Assembly: GCA_037576215.1 (NCBI GenBank)
Contig: JBANDB010000005.1
Coordinates: forward strand, 1,426,001-1,490,000
Direction of reading: 5' to 3'
DNA from: Armillaria gallica
Taxonomy: Eukaryota > Basidiomycota > Agaricomycetes > Agaricales > Physalacriaceae
Length of the DNA stretch: 64,000 bases
A program made the translations under genes and the position numbers. Positions 33,918-45,087 of this stretch are shown piece by piece. A model generated the notes under the pieces. That model saw only the letters and a list, made by a program, of their open reading frames with translations, ran no database searches and had not been told where the DNA came from. Within the stretch, counting starts at the first letter, position 1. Each line of letters starts with the position of its first letter.

Positions 33918-36900
33918 CAGTGTTGGCGCTAAGGTTCTAAGCTTAACTTAATTAAGGGCTTAATTTATATTTAACTTAAGCCTTAAGCGGCGACCAGGTT
34001 TATCTTAAGGCTTAATTAACCTTAGAGCGATCACATGATGTTAAATTTTCGAGAAGCAAGGTAGGACGGAAAGCAAAGGATCCCACCACTTTTCCTCCAC
34101 CCAATTGTTCGCAACAGTGATGGCTAAGGGACCACTCTGGGACCACTTCTTTGATTCATGTGTCCGACAAAATTCCTCACATAATAAAGCCTACTGCTAC
34201 GGCTGCATTGATCACCATCGGCCGGCCCATATTCCAATTGACCTCGACCGCAATCTACTAACTTATGCTGATGAACAGTGGTTCAAAGATGGTACGCATG
34301 TCTTATAAATCAAAATAAGTATAGTACAGAACTGATAGAACATTGATAATTAGCATGTAACGCCGCCGGAAGCCATCGAGGGGAGAAATCAGTGATGATC
34401 AATCACCTTGTTGGGAAGCATCCGTGTCCTTATGCGTCTTCCTCTGCCCGGGCGACTGCAAAAAGAGTGCGAGGGGATGAGGATGCAGGAACCGAAGGTG
34501 ACGATGAATCCGAGAAACCTAGGAAGAAGCGGAAGCAGGCTCAGTCACCAGAGAAAGTACAGACGCGACTGAAGGCCTTCAAAGGTGTCGATATGCCGTT
34601 TTCAAAGGATCAAGCTATGGCTATACATAATCAATTTCTACGAGCGACAATTTCAGCAAACCTTGCTTACCGCTGGGTTGAGGATCCAGAAGTCCGCAAG
34701 CTTTTTGAGATGTTCCGAAGCTTAGCAAAGGATGTCATACCATCGCGACGTGTTCTAGGAGGAAGGCTTCTAGATGACGCTAATAATGAAGTGGTCGAGG
34801 ATCTGGGATCAAAGATGAAGGGACAGTACGTTACCCTTTCGTACGTCCACTTTGATCTATAGAAACAATTAGATGCTCACCCTTGAATCTAGGTCCGACG
34901 GCTGGAAATGCAATTCAAAAAACTCGGTCACAGGTGTAAATGCATCTGTGAACTTCAAATCATACCTCATCGACGTTCAGAAGACCAACAAGGACAAAAA
35001 AGATGGCGCCTCCTTGTGCGTAGCCTTCAAGCGGATGATAGACGATACAGAGCGTAAATATGCCTGTTTTGTAGTGGCTCTGGTGACCGATGAAGATGGC
35101 GGGAGTTCACGAGGCCGAAAAGATACTGGAATCGAGCGGCCGTGGCTTTTTATACCGCCATGCTGTGCCCATCAGGTAAAGGTCAATTTCTTTGAGGAGA
35201 AGATGGGTCTGACGTACCCTCTAGTTTCAGCTCATGCTAGCAGATTATTTCAAAGAATGCGGAGAGAGCGCAGCAATTGCTGAGCAAGCAACAGACTTGA
35301 TTGGCTGGCTATGGGGGCACCAGAAGGTCCGGGCCATCTTTGATGATGCTCAGGCTTCGCAAAACAACGGAACTGTTCTCGCTTACGTTGTCGCCAACCT
35401 TACACGTTGGACTACTCACTACCTCGCATTTGATCGTCTTTTACACCTAAAGATGCCCCTCCGTCAAGCAGCTATCCTGCAACGCAATGCAATTGTAGAG
35501 GCCCAAGTCGGCGCGGAGAAGAATCAGAAGGAGAAGCGCCGGCTTACAACTTCAGCAAACACTCACTGTGATCTCATCGAGGGTAGCGAGTTTTGGCAAG
35601 GCCTCCAGACAGTCGTTGAGGATCTCGAACCGATCTGCTACGGAACAAACATTAATCAAAGCGATCAAACTCGGCCTGACCAAGTTCTGCTCACCTTTGC
35701 TGGCATTTACCGGCACTTCAGTCGACATGCAAATCGATCCGTTGCGGCGGGGATGAAGAAGCGAATTGAAAAACGTTGGAAGGCGCTTGAGCAGGCGTTG
35801 TTCATCTTTGCACTCGTCTTGAATCCGTATGAGGGTGTGACGCGATTTGGAGACAAAGCGAACGTCAATCCATGGGTCCTGAACACCGAACTTGTCAAAG
35901 TAAGTACATCGTCAGACTTTCATGACGACATTCACTCACCAGAACATGTACAGCTCTACAAACGCGTGCATTCTCGGCCACCTCCTCAAGACTTATCTGC
36001 TGCCGAGCTGCTCAACCTGACAACAACGAAGTCGCTGAAAGAAACACAAGTCTCAGCTGCCTTCATGCAGTATCTATCAGGTAGTGGTCAGTTCAAGGAA
36101 TTCCGGGAACACGAGGAAATGTTCAGACAATTAAATGTATGTACTACGCTATATGAACCTGAAAGGCACTCACCAGGTACCTAGGGCGATGACCCCATCA
36201 GTGTATGGAACACCTTCAAGGGTATTGCAGAGACGGCAGAGCTCGCTGACTTTGCCTGCCTGCTGCTTAGCATTGTCGTCAACCAGGCGGGAACCGAGAG
36301 AACATTTTCAGATTTGAAAATCAAGAAAACGCAACATCGGAACCGGCTAGGACTGAAACGGCTCGAGAAGATGTCCAGGGTACGTTGAATCCATGAATCA
36401 GTCTAGCAGCTCAGAGCTAAGTATCTCACATACAGGTTGGAGCTGATATACGCACCTCTCACATCAAAAATGGCAGCGTTGCCCCTCGAGAAAGACGCCA
36501 AAATCATGATGACGACCGTGTAAAAAGCCTTCTCTCTGTTCCTCGCTATGCAGATGCTCTTGAGGGTAACTCTAATGATTCGGAAGAGTCCTGCGATGAA
36601 GCATCAGGACCAGCGCTAGTGAAGTCCTCTAAGGGCTGGCGGAGACAGATGGCGAAATGGATGAAGGCAGAAAGGGAGGAGGAAAGCGGTTCAGATTCAG
36701 AACCAGTTGCTGCACCGCAGCAGCGTGCACGTGCTTGGCTGCCGTTATCGCTTGCTGTCCTTTTTGATGGTGATACTGTGGCACGGCCAATACAGCGTCC
36801 ACAGCGGGGCAAACGATTCGATCGCGAGGTCTTGATGATGGAGCTCTTGGCAGCAGAATACTCAGGCGAGGAGCCCGATGATGGTGCATTGGAGGGCTCA

Positions 36901-37020
36901 GGGGATGATTACGAATGATGTCATAGCTAAGCCTTAGGTTTTGCCTTAAATAAGGCCTTAATTAAGTTTTAAGCCTTAGGCCAGAAATTTACCTTAATTA
37001 AGGCCTTAATGCCAACACTG
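33918..37020 (+). mobile_element. hAT DNA transposon, apparently complete
   Basis: The 3103-bp element has terminal inverted repeats CAGTGTTGGCGCTAAGG and, at the other end inverted, CAGTGTTGGCATTAAGG. A perfect 8-bp duplication, CCGCGTGC, flanks it (33910-33917 and 37021-37028). Removing the element and one duplication restores the copia reading frame. The subterminal 100-150 bases at each end are full of CCTTAA/TTAAGG words, as expected of transposase binding sites. One transposase gene fills the interior. Confidence 0.95.
34120..36918 (+). CDS. hAT transposase with BED zinc finger and C-terminal dimerisation region
   Basis: Seven exons (34120-34291, 34354-34825, 34893-35175, 35231-35899, 35954-36136, 36185-36379, 36436-36918) with GT...AG introns of 48-67 bp add to 2457 bases, an unbroken 818 residues. 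The N-terminus has a BED-type finger (CYGC, then HLVGKH across the first splice), then a basic EKPRKKRKQ nuclear signal. The middle carries PPCCAHQLMLADYFKE and a Trp-rich part typical of the RNase-H-like core (NLTRWTTHYLAFDRLL). The hAT dimerisation region reads FACLLLSIVVNQAGTERTFS with KKTQHRNRLGLKRLEKM. An acidic tail ends SGDDYE. Such enzymes cut and paste their own DNA. Nothing visible prevents activity. Splice sites were chosen by frame and consensus, not by transcript evidence. Confidence 0.9.
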
Positions 37021-37028
37021 CCGCGTGC

Positions 37029-38956
37029 TTGATCAGCAGGGCCGTGTATTCATATCTCGCGACGTTGTTTTCGAGGAAGGGGGTGCTCATCTCACATTGA
37101 ATGAGGGGGAGACAGAGGCCAAAGTCACATCCAACATGGATACCCTGACCGAACCAGAAGAACCAGCCAATGAGCCTGAGGAGAGCATCACCGAATCTCC
37201 TACTATCTCTGCACCGACGCCCTCAGAACCTCGCCGATCACCTCGTCTCGTACGTCTGAGTAACGCTGCTGTTGATTCCCTTCAATCTGCGCAAAGGGAG
37301 TTAGAAGCCCGTGTAACTGGCGAGGATTGGGCCACGGCATCGAAACGCCCACGCGTGTCGATGGCTGCGAGCACGGATCCAGATCCCTATATTCCCAAGA
37401 GCTTCTCGGATGCGATGCGTGTGGATTCTGAACGGTGGAAGAAGGCCATGGATGTTGAGTATGACATGCATATCTCCAAGCACACCTGGGATCTGGTGCA
37501 TCCTCCCGAAGGTGCGAATATCATGGATTGTAAATGGGTATTTGGCACGAAGCCCGACGGTGATGGGCACTGGATTCGAGACAAGGCAAGACTTGTTGGG
37601 AAAGGGTACACCCAACAATATGGTCTGGACTATAATGACACTTGGGCAGCTGTCACTAGACTCGAATCCGTGCGAATGTCTGCCGCCGTTGCTGCCAAAC
37701 TCAACCTACATCTGTGGCAAGTTGACTTCGTCTCTGCATATCTCAATAGCGAGACGAAAGAGGATATCTACATGCGCCAGCCAACGGGCTATATTATTCC
37801 CGGGCAGGAGAACAAGGTTTGCAAACTTGTTCACACGATTTACGGCACGATGCAGGGGGGCCACGACTGGTTCGAGACGTTGGGCAAGACGTACAACGAT
37901 CTAGGTCACAAGGCCTCCCGTGCCGACCCTTGCGTGAGGACTATTGGTCACCCAGATGGAGATTACACCTTGACGGACATGTACACGGATGATGTTTGGG
38001 GTGCATCGTCCAACCCAGAAGAAGCGCGTCGTCGGAAGAAAGAGCTGGAGGAGAGATGGGAGCTGACAGATGTTGGTGAGAATCACTATTTCCTTGGAAT
38101 GCGGATTGACCAGGACATGGCGGCGGGCACGATTTCCTTCTCCCAACGGCCCTACTGGGAGAATGTACTAGAGGATTTCGGATTGACGCATATCACACCA
38201 CATTCTACTCCCCTACCAGTTGGGATCATGCTGGATAACTCCCAGTCACCTATCACTCAGGCAGAGCGTGATGAGATGGCCGACATTCCCTACAGACTGC
38301 TCCTTGGATGAGTGATGTGGGGTCAGCTCGCAACTCGACCTAATCTCTGTTACACTGTCAGTGTCCTTTCCCGTTTCCAGACGAATCCTGGCATGGCGCA
38401 TTGGAAGGCACTGCTCCATGTGCTCGGCTACATCAAAGGGACATTGGACTATGGTCTTGTGTATTCACGCGACGAGCCTCTCATCCCAACGGGCTTCGTC
38501 AATGCCGACTATAGAGGATGCCGTGACACTAAACGCTCGACGTCTGGTTATGTATTCGTGATGGCTGGGGGCGCCGTTTGTTGGAGCGCAAAGCGCCAGG
38601 CTACTGTTGCCCTGTCCACTGTAGAGGCGGAGTATATCTCTCTCACACGGGCGGCGCAGCAGATGATGTGGATGATGTCTTGGATGGACGAGATCTCGTT
38701 GCCCCAACCAAGACCAGGATTGCTGCACGGCGACAACATGGGTGCTGTGGCGCTCACGACGAGCACACGATCTCATCAAAAGGTCAAGCACATCAGCATC
38801 CGCGAACATTACATCCGCGAGCTCGTCAAGGACGGCCATCTCAAGGTCGAGTTCATCCGTGGTGATTCAAACCCCGCGGACATGTTCACCAAACCGTTGG
38901 CTCGCGATGCTCACCACCGTTACCTCACCAGTCTCAATATCGTTCAAGTTACCTAA
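37029..38956 (+). pseudogene. Copia reverse transcriptase and RNase H, split by a TGA
   Basis: After the hAT element the pol frame runs GRVFISRDVVFEEG and then to the polymerase: DCKWVFGTKPDGDG, ARLVGKGYTQQYGLDY, LHLWQVDFVSAYLN, and the active site MYTDDVWGASS (YTDD variant). At 38309-38311 a TGA sits where DIPYRLLLG should pass into VMWGQLATRP. The RNase H part follows in the same frame: VNADYRGCRDTKRSTSGY, STVEAEYISL, LHGDNMGAV and a normal stop after IVQVT. Apart from the TGA, the upstream insertions and the gag-protease shift, the coding sequence is well kept. Confidence 0.92.
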
Positions 38957-38963
38957 CTACGGA

Positions 38964-38973
38964 TCAGGGGGAG
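38964..38973 (+). other. Polypurine tract of the large copia element
   Basis: ATCAGGGGGAG lies directly before the 3' LTR, the expected position for priming of plus-strand DNA. Confidence 0.7.
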
Positions 38974-39271
38974 TGTTGGAGGAGATCCGTATGTCGTTTG
39001 TAATTTCCTTTACTTACCTTTTCTGTTCATACCTCGATCATGTCTCGATCACCTATATAAGGCGTACCGTAGCTTTCCGCACCTCAGTCGTTTCTGCTCT
39101 CGCTGTGCCGACTGAGATGTGTATACTTTTACCTTATTACTTCGTACTCGCACTTACCTTATTATAGTTCTTACGTTTATCCTTCTGTCATTAGGTATAG
39201 TGCTACTCAATAAGAGTCGTTTCTGCTCTCGCTGTGCCGACTGAGTTCTTACGTTTATCCTTCTGTCATTA
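38974..39271 (+). repeat. 3' LTR of the large copia element
   Basis: The 298-bp LTR starts TGTTGGAGGAGATCCG and ends TCATTA. It retains CG at several places where the 5' LTR has TG or CA, and lacks the roughly 57-bp internal repeat. Confidence 0.9.
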
Positions 39272-39522
39272 CTCTTACACGTATCTTTCATTTTAGGACA
39301 GGATATCCTTCCACAAAATTTTTGAGACCCCTTGCGAGAAGAAATTGAAAAGAAAGGACGAGCCCACCCGCACAGGGTTAGGGTTCGGTTACTTGATGAC
39401 GGATTTCCAGTCCGACACTTGACCTGCCTGCGCCAACATTCCCAACCTCTTTGACAGTGAAACGTTGAAGTACATAGGTTATATTCAATCTCACAAAAAC
39501 AGGCGACAAGCACGTAGCTCAT

Positions 39523-40968
39523 TCAGTTCTTCACCTCCATCCCTCCCCATTCCAGCACTCTAAACAGTGCCTCGTCTTCCATCCCATCGCTGTCTACACC
39601 AACAACATCTTTCCAAAATTCAACATTCTCCGATGCTCGCGAGAGCGAATCCTCCCATTCGTCCAACTCGTCCTCGCAGACCTTCTTGAACAGCATGAAC
39701 ACGCGAGTAACAACATCGGGATTGGGCTCGACATCGAGCGGCGCGGTATGTTCATAGGATGCTTGAGGGAGGAAACGGAGGGCGACGAAGTCGTGCTTCA
39801 AAAGGGATGGAAGCCAATATCTGATGGGATTTTCGGTACAAATGAAATGATGGAAGTAGTGGTTACGTACGTGATGAATGAGGTCCTTGCTTCAACGTGA
39901 AGACTTAATGCGGTCAACGCCTTGTCAAGGTACAGTGCTGTTTTTGATGCGGGAAGGACGACTGAGTTGGTGTCGGTGAGTCTAGGCATTGATGGGTCGA
40001 AGGGGGAAATGATATCCGAATCTGCTGGGCCCAGTCGGGGAGATGACGGAGGCGACAGGGGTAAACCAGGGTTTGTCCTACACAGACTCGGATGAACACA
40101 CAGCTGGAGGAAGGAATGTAAAGAACGTACTCTGCTTCCCAGAATAAATAGGATACTCGTGCACCAGAAGCAATATCTGTCATGGTATGATCCTCGTGAG
40201 TATTGACGTTCCATTCGATGGATTGCCCAGACTCGGAGGATTTGATGGGGGCACCCGGGTATATGGCAGAGAATGACCAGGCTTTGACGAGGGATAATCG
40301 GACAGTAGCGTTTAATGGAAGAGGGGTGAACAGGTATATGACTGGCTTGTCACCACGCAATCTTAGAACAAGAGCAAGCGTGGTCTCGTTTTGAATGTTA
40401 TAATCTGACAGCGTGCGACCGTCTTCAAGCTGCTTTCCCGCAAATATCAGCCGCTGCTGATCAGGGGGTATACCTTCACGGTCTTGCACCATCGCTTTCA
40501 CGCTGTCGATCGTTGAAGACGATTCCAGTCCCCCTGCGATCGTGATTATTTTTTTGTCCAGCATCTGAACATAAATCGTCATCGTTCGACTACGAGCGGG
40601 CGTCGACGCTTGAGTTGGTCCTGATGAAAAGTTAGCCAGTTCAGATGAATAAGAAACTGTGACACACGAGACATAACCTTGATGTTATCGATGCGATGGA
40701 TAACCTCGGGCCATAAATCATCTGGAATGCTGACATATCGTCCGGCACAAACGTCCAAGTCCTTCGTTTGGATGATCATCGACTCCCTAGTGATGTGTGG
40801 GAAACGTTTGCGAAGAACAGAGAGCAACTCCTGTGCATATCATGAGTGCACCATCATCTTCGACATCACAACGCTCACCTCGTAGTCAACGGCTTCATGC
40901 CTGCCGATAAGAACAGTGTCGGTGTCATCCGTTGCAACGATGTAATCTTTCGACGGAGTAGCGCCCAT
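39523..40968 (-). CDS. U5: ubiquitin-fusion family protein, intact, ending the ubiquitin in LRGD
   Basis: Five exons are open: [15 protein letters not shown] (ATG 40968), [18 protein letters not shown], the ubiquitin exon, TNPGLPLSP ... ARTSFIT, and [16 protein letters not shown] ... [12 protein letters not shown] (stop 39523). The ubiquitin-like part is the closest to real ubiquitin in its second half ([19 protein letters not shown], then [12 protein letters not shown]). Its first half is diverged ([18 protein letters not shown]). The last Gly of LRGG is Asp (40349-40351), so normal ubiquitin-specific proteases should not cut here and the protein would stay fused. The C-terminal domain is shared by all full copies and has no known activity. 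The shared promoter block precedes it. No lesion was found. Function is unknown. Confidence 0.75.
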
Positions 40969-41004
40969 GATTGTCAGAAAGAAGAGTTGAGTCACCAGAA
41001 GCGC

Positions 41005-41092
41005 CGTTTATATAGGATAAGACAGGGCGCCTATTCTCTGATCTCGTGATGTATCCGTCATCAGAGAACACTGATAGACGCCTAACAGAATA
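41005..41092 (-). promoter_or_regulatory. Shared promoter block of U5
   Basis: On the minus strand TTATTCTGTTAGGCG, TATCAGTGTTCTCTGA, GATCAGAGAATAGGCGCC and TCCTATATAAACGGCG occur in that order, with the same spacing as before U4. The TATA box lies about 45 bases before the ATG at 40968. Confidence 0.6.
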
Positions 41093-41716
41093 AGTATTCG
41101 GCACCGGAACACGGGCTTTCATGTCTTCGGCTTCTGCAAGGTAATGCAGTGATTACCGCCATTACAAGAACCGAGCAGAAGCGTGAATAGCCCATGAAAT
41201 GTTAGGAAGTATTGGTACTGGTATTGATACCGGCACAAGGGCCCATGTCCCTGACATGGGGCGCCAAAGGAATCGTTTACAATGCTCATGAATAAAATAA
41301 ACTCATCATGAGCTTGACGAAGACCCTGAGGCAGGCGATAACAGAGCAATCGTATTTTTGTACCCAGACAAGTTCCGTTGTCTTCAGAAAGAGTGTTTAA
41401 AAGCTAGGAAGGAACTCATGCTGCTTCAACGCACGTCAATCTTCAAAGTATAATGGAAAGAGCCTGAGCTGAACTAACGAATGAGAGAATAATTCATAAT
41501 TGGTCTTGTAGTCGTATACGGACCAGCTACCGGGGGATTCAAGACGAAACATAAAGCTGCAGACGGCACATACATGGTTCAGCGGCAGCATTTTTTCAAT
41601 AGTTTACAGCATAAGGATATTAACATTAATTCGGTCTTACCGTCGGTGGTGATACAAATCCCTGGCCCTTTGTCAGAATACTATTGCACAGCGAAAGGAA
41701 GACTCACCTCAAGAAG

Positions 41717-42914
41717 CTAAGGAGGAGCTTCGCAAACGCGTTCGTGAACACGCCAATCCAAGGCCTGATATGCGTACGTTAGTTAGAAAACGTGCAATGT
41801 AAGATACAGTCAAACATATCTGATGGTCACGACTGCAATACGAAACATCCTTACACTTCTGACACCTCTGAAGGCCAATCTCTTTTCCATCCGGACCAAG
41901 CTCCATTTCTACTTCGCATCCCCAAAAGTTACACACAATACCATCATTATAGCGCTCCAGGTCCCGGACCATGGGGCTAGGGTAATGCAGGGTCCGACAA
42001 GCCTCCATGCGCCACAATCCGACGCACTTGGAGTCAGTGCATGAAGCGCTTCCGCACGTTTTTGGCAGGGTGTCGAGGACAGTGGGTGGTGGGCAGTGGG
42101 ATGGATGAGTGAAGAGTGCACGAGCTTTGCCTATGACGCTGATAAGTCGCGAAAAAGGGAACAAAAAAGGAGGGCCCTAATGCACAGGTCGACTTGGTAG
42201 AAACAAGGGTTACGACCGTGCGCCTTAGCGGCGACCTGACAGACTATAGAAAGCCTCTGTTTAGCTGAAGAAAATCAGAGAAAATGCTACACACAGTTCG
42301 TCTCGCGCTCTTCCTTCGTCCATTTATTCGCACTCAGGTCGACCCAGTAGTTCATCACAGCATCCACCAGCTCCTTATCCCAATCTATGCATATTACGGG
42401 AATGTCGCCGCCATCGAAATCGTGCATGTTCCGGAAGATCAGCATGTGATGCATCTGAAGGTGTTCAGTCAGCAAAGATAAGAAATCACCAATGGGGCAT
42501 ACCAATCCGAGGATCGTGACATTTTTCCAGCTCTCCGTATTGCCATAATGCTCCATGTAAGCCCATAGCCCTTTCGCCGCGTAAATCTGGACACGAAAAT
42601 CCGCGAGGCTCATAGGCAAGAGACGACCCGTATCGATGGTACGGAAGAAGAGGTTCTCCGACGCGAAATGCTTGCCAGTATTCCACGCAATTAACCTGTG
42701 GCGATTCTTCACGCCCGCTATGTCGCGGAACCACCATTCGAAGGGCGAGAATCCATACTGTTCAATAGCGAGTCGTTCCTTCTCGAATAACACGTCGTCG
42801 CGGAGGGTCTCGATTTTGGAAGCAGAAAATTCCAACATATCAAGCTCGCACAACGACATTACGGGATTTTTGTGGCGTAGCGGACGTGTTGGCGAGCGCT
42901 CATGGTAGTAGTAC
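41717..42914 (-). pseudogene. M3: best-preserved MYND zinc-finger family copy
   Basis: On the minus strand the main frame reads MSLCELDMLEFSASKIETL (ATG 42859), FEWWFRDIAGVKNRHRLIAW, FRTIDTGRLLPMSLADFRV and WAYMEHYGNTESWKNVTILG. The next exon has IPVICIDWDKELVDAV. Last come CGSASCTDSKCVGLWRMEAC and the finger CQKCKDVSYCSRDHQ with the final exon ALDWRVHERVCEAPP (TAG at 41717-41719). All expected zinc ligands are present. M1 starts earlier (MSILQHPRYAAEIP). In M3 the matching ATG is followed by a one-base loss near 42860, so only the inner ATG is usable. An exon end and splice donor near 42170 also seem deleted compared with M2. It may be a shortened gene or a pseudogene; I lean to the latter. 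Confidence 0.6.
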
Positions 42915-42976
42915 AGAAGAGAAAAGGAATTTGCTGTCACAAACGCGTTAGTCCTGCACGTGTTTGGATGTCACAG

Positions 42977-43056
42977 TGATTACGGACCGGAACGGAACAG
43001 ATCGAAAACAAATCTACAGAAGTAGACGTGTTCCGGTCCGGTCCGGACTCCGAAGT
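42977..43056. repeat. Short inverted repeat of GGACCGGAAC words
   Basis: TTACGGACCGGAACGGAAC is mirrored about 50 bases later by GTGTTCCGGTCCGGTCCGG. It could be a small foldback insertion at the edge of the U5-M3 block. Confidence 0.35.
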
Positions 43057-43184
43057 CAGACGGAAGGTGACTTCCCACCACGTGCACTGATAACGCGTCT
43101 GTGACAGCAAATTGAAATAACCCTGTCTTTTCCCTTCCACCAAACATCCGGTATACTGAGGAAACGCTACTTAAGCTTGAGATC

Positions 43185-44134
43185 ATGGAATCATGTCCTT
43201 TCAAGATTCAGAACCTCTGCGAGAACCTGTTATCCGAGAAGTTAGAAGGAGGAGCTCACAAGGTTGGCAAGACTTTCGCGTCGGAGAACCTCTTCTTCAG
43301 AGCCATCGACACTGGTCGTCCTTTGCCTATGTCTCGAAAAATTTTACCTCCACATTCATGCAATGAGGGGCCTGTGAGCTCATATGGAATCGTTACGGAA
43401 TACGGAGAATTAGACGACTATCGCGATTCTTTAGGCTGGGGTGCCTTTTCTCACCATCTTGTCATTGCTGACGGAAATCTTTTAGATACACCTCTAATCT
43501 GCGAGACGCACTCAATAGTGTGCTTAAAACGGCGTGAGCCTTTGTGTACATAGCACAAGGCACGCCATGTCAGGGCTGTGGACCCGGCCGTTCCTTATTG
43601 GGACCTTGTGCCGGTACCAATACCAATACCAACACTATATATTGATTTCCGGTGTTATGTATCGACTGGGAAAAGGAGCTGCTAGATGTTGGGTAGATGC
43701 TGCGATGGACTACTGGGCCGGGCTGAATGAGAACAAATAGACACAGGAGGAACGCGGGACGAAATGTGAGTAGCCTTTTCTCTGATATTTCTTCAGCTAA
43801 TCGCAGTATTTATGTAGTCTATGAGATCACTCCTGAAACTCAATGTTGTAATTCTTGCTTCTACCAAATCTACCTGTGCATTATGGCCCTCCTTGTCGAG
43901 AAGACAGTCATGTCCCGCCAATTATCAGCATATCAGAAATCAGAAGGAACTTTGAGTACTTGTCACTTTGTCCCTTTTGTAGCTTATTGGTTGCCAGGTA
44001 AAACTCGGCCGGCCTGCACTCATGCACCCTTGAAACCTTACAAAACCGTTGCCGAAGCGCCACTTGCACCGACTAAGTGTATCGGAATAGAGCGCATGAA
44101 GATCAACGCATTTGCGAAGCTCCTTCTTAGCTGA
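43185..44134 (+). pseudogene. M4: ruined MYND-family copy on the opposite strand
   Basis: Pieces in family order are GKTFASENLFFRAIDTGRPL (near 43265-43330), a degraded SSYGIVTEYGELDD, then near 43650-43750 PVLCIDWEKELLD and DAAMDYWAGLNENK, where a TAG replaces the Trp of NKWT. A CFYQIYLCIMALL piece (near 43860) and near 44040-44134 a short relic with PLAPTKCIGI and a C-terminal FAKLL also remain. The finger's Cys pairs are gone. It is inverted relative to M3 and starts about 300 bp beyond it. Confidence 0.65.
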
Positions 44135-44139
44135 TTGGA

Positions 44140-45087
44140 GTATTTATATTTCTTTGCAGTCGAATATTAATTAGGCTTATGATCCTTTCCTTCAGTCGCC
44201 GGTAATATCGACCAAACGGCAGTCAGTTTGACTTTGGTACCTTTATGGTGTGAAACATTGAACCAATACGATCGCTGAATCGTGTATGGGCAATATGCAG
44301 GGTGTGTCGTCTTTCGTCCGACAGATCGTACATGCTGGATGTTCAAAGTTGGCCCGCATGCTTCCTTGAGACGTCCTATCGCAGGGCGAGTCCTTCGTTG
44401 CCTTTATAGCTGTCTCCTGCTGAAAGCAACAGGACTTGTTGCGGCTCCTTATCTTATACTGTGACAATGTCGGCTGCTATCATTCAGAGATGTTCCCTTG
44501 CCGCTCAGCTGTCACGAGTGACCCGCAGCTCTGATACCCAGACTCAATACTGAAGGCTCGTGTACAACCACGGAGTCTCGGTATTGGTCAAATCGGCCTC
44601 ATTGATTGTCGACCGTACATTTATCCATGAAAGATACCATTTGATCACCAGCATCGTGAAAACGTATTAGCAAGAAACCCCGAGGAAGCCCGTAGAGGTT
44701 TCACCTAACTGTGTAAAACGAATATAAAGACCTCACGTGCTGGTGAGTTGTTAAATATAACTGTGCTATTCTTAGGATTCATTGTTCCATCATCAGAATC
44801 GAGGTACGATGAAATGGCGAGGCTGTCACCTCAGATCTCAAAAAAGTACCGTCTCATGACAGATTACATCCTACTTCCATCTAATCATAGCGCTTTTTCT
44901 CACAGATAAACTCTTTGTGTCAACTGGATCGTCTAAACCGCCGTTCGGCATTTTATTTCATGTTAGAAAGCATGGACTCGTGCGATTGGAGCGTACGGTT
45001 CGCATGGCACATAATGTTGTAATCCTTTTGAGGCTCCCTCTCTATAAATGAGGTCTGCTTCGAGGCGTTTTCCCATCTGTAACCAGT
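44140..45087. other. Intergenic, upstream of the A-T-TE gene
   Basis: No gene recognised. A TATA-like CTATAAATGAGG lies at about 45041-45052, 40 bases before the ATG of the next gene. Confidence 0.45.

Larger units (their letters stand above)
22504..39271 (+). mobile_element. Ty1/copia LTR retrotransposon enlarged by nested insertions
   Basis: The LTRs at 22504-22858 and 38974-39271 begin TGTTGGAGGAGATCC and end TCATTA. A perfect 5-bp target duplication, CTCTT, flanks the whole (22499-22503 and 39272-39276). The order gag, protease, integrase, reverse transcriptase, RNase H is that of Ty1/copia. The element's own parts add up to about 5 kb: 22504-23475, 26623-27690, 32990-33917 and 37021-39271. 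The rest is inserted DNA at three places. The element is dead: gag, protease/integrase and integrase are interrupted, a frameshift separates gag from protease, and a TGA splits reverse transcriptase from RNase H. Confidence 0.92.
39523..42940. repeat. Segmental duplication block 2 (U5 + M3)
   Basis: This repeats the U4-M2 block (18234-21735) in order and orientation. The better state of U5 and M3 shows what the first block encoded before it decayed. Confidence 0.72.

Noticed and set aside
37301..37618. Minus-strand frames opposite reverse transcriptase
   Set aside because: They are shadows of the plus-strand pol frame.
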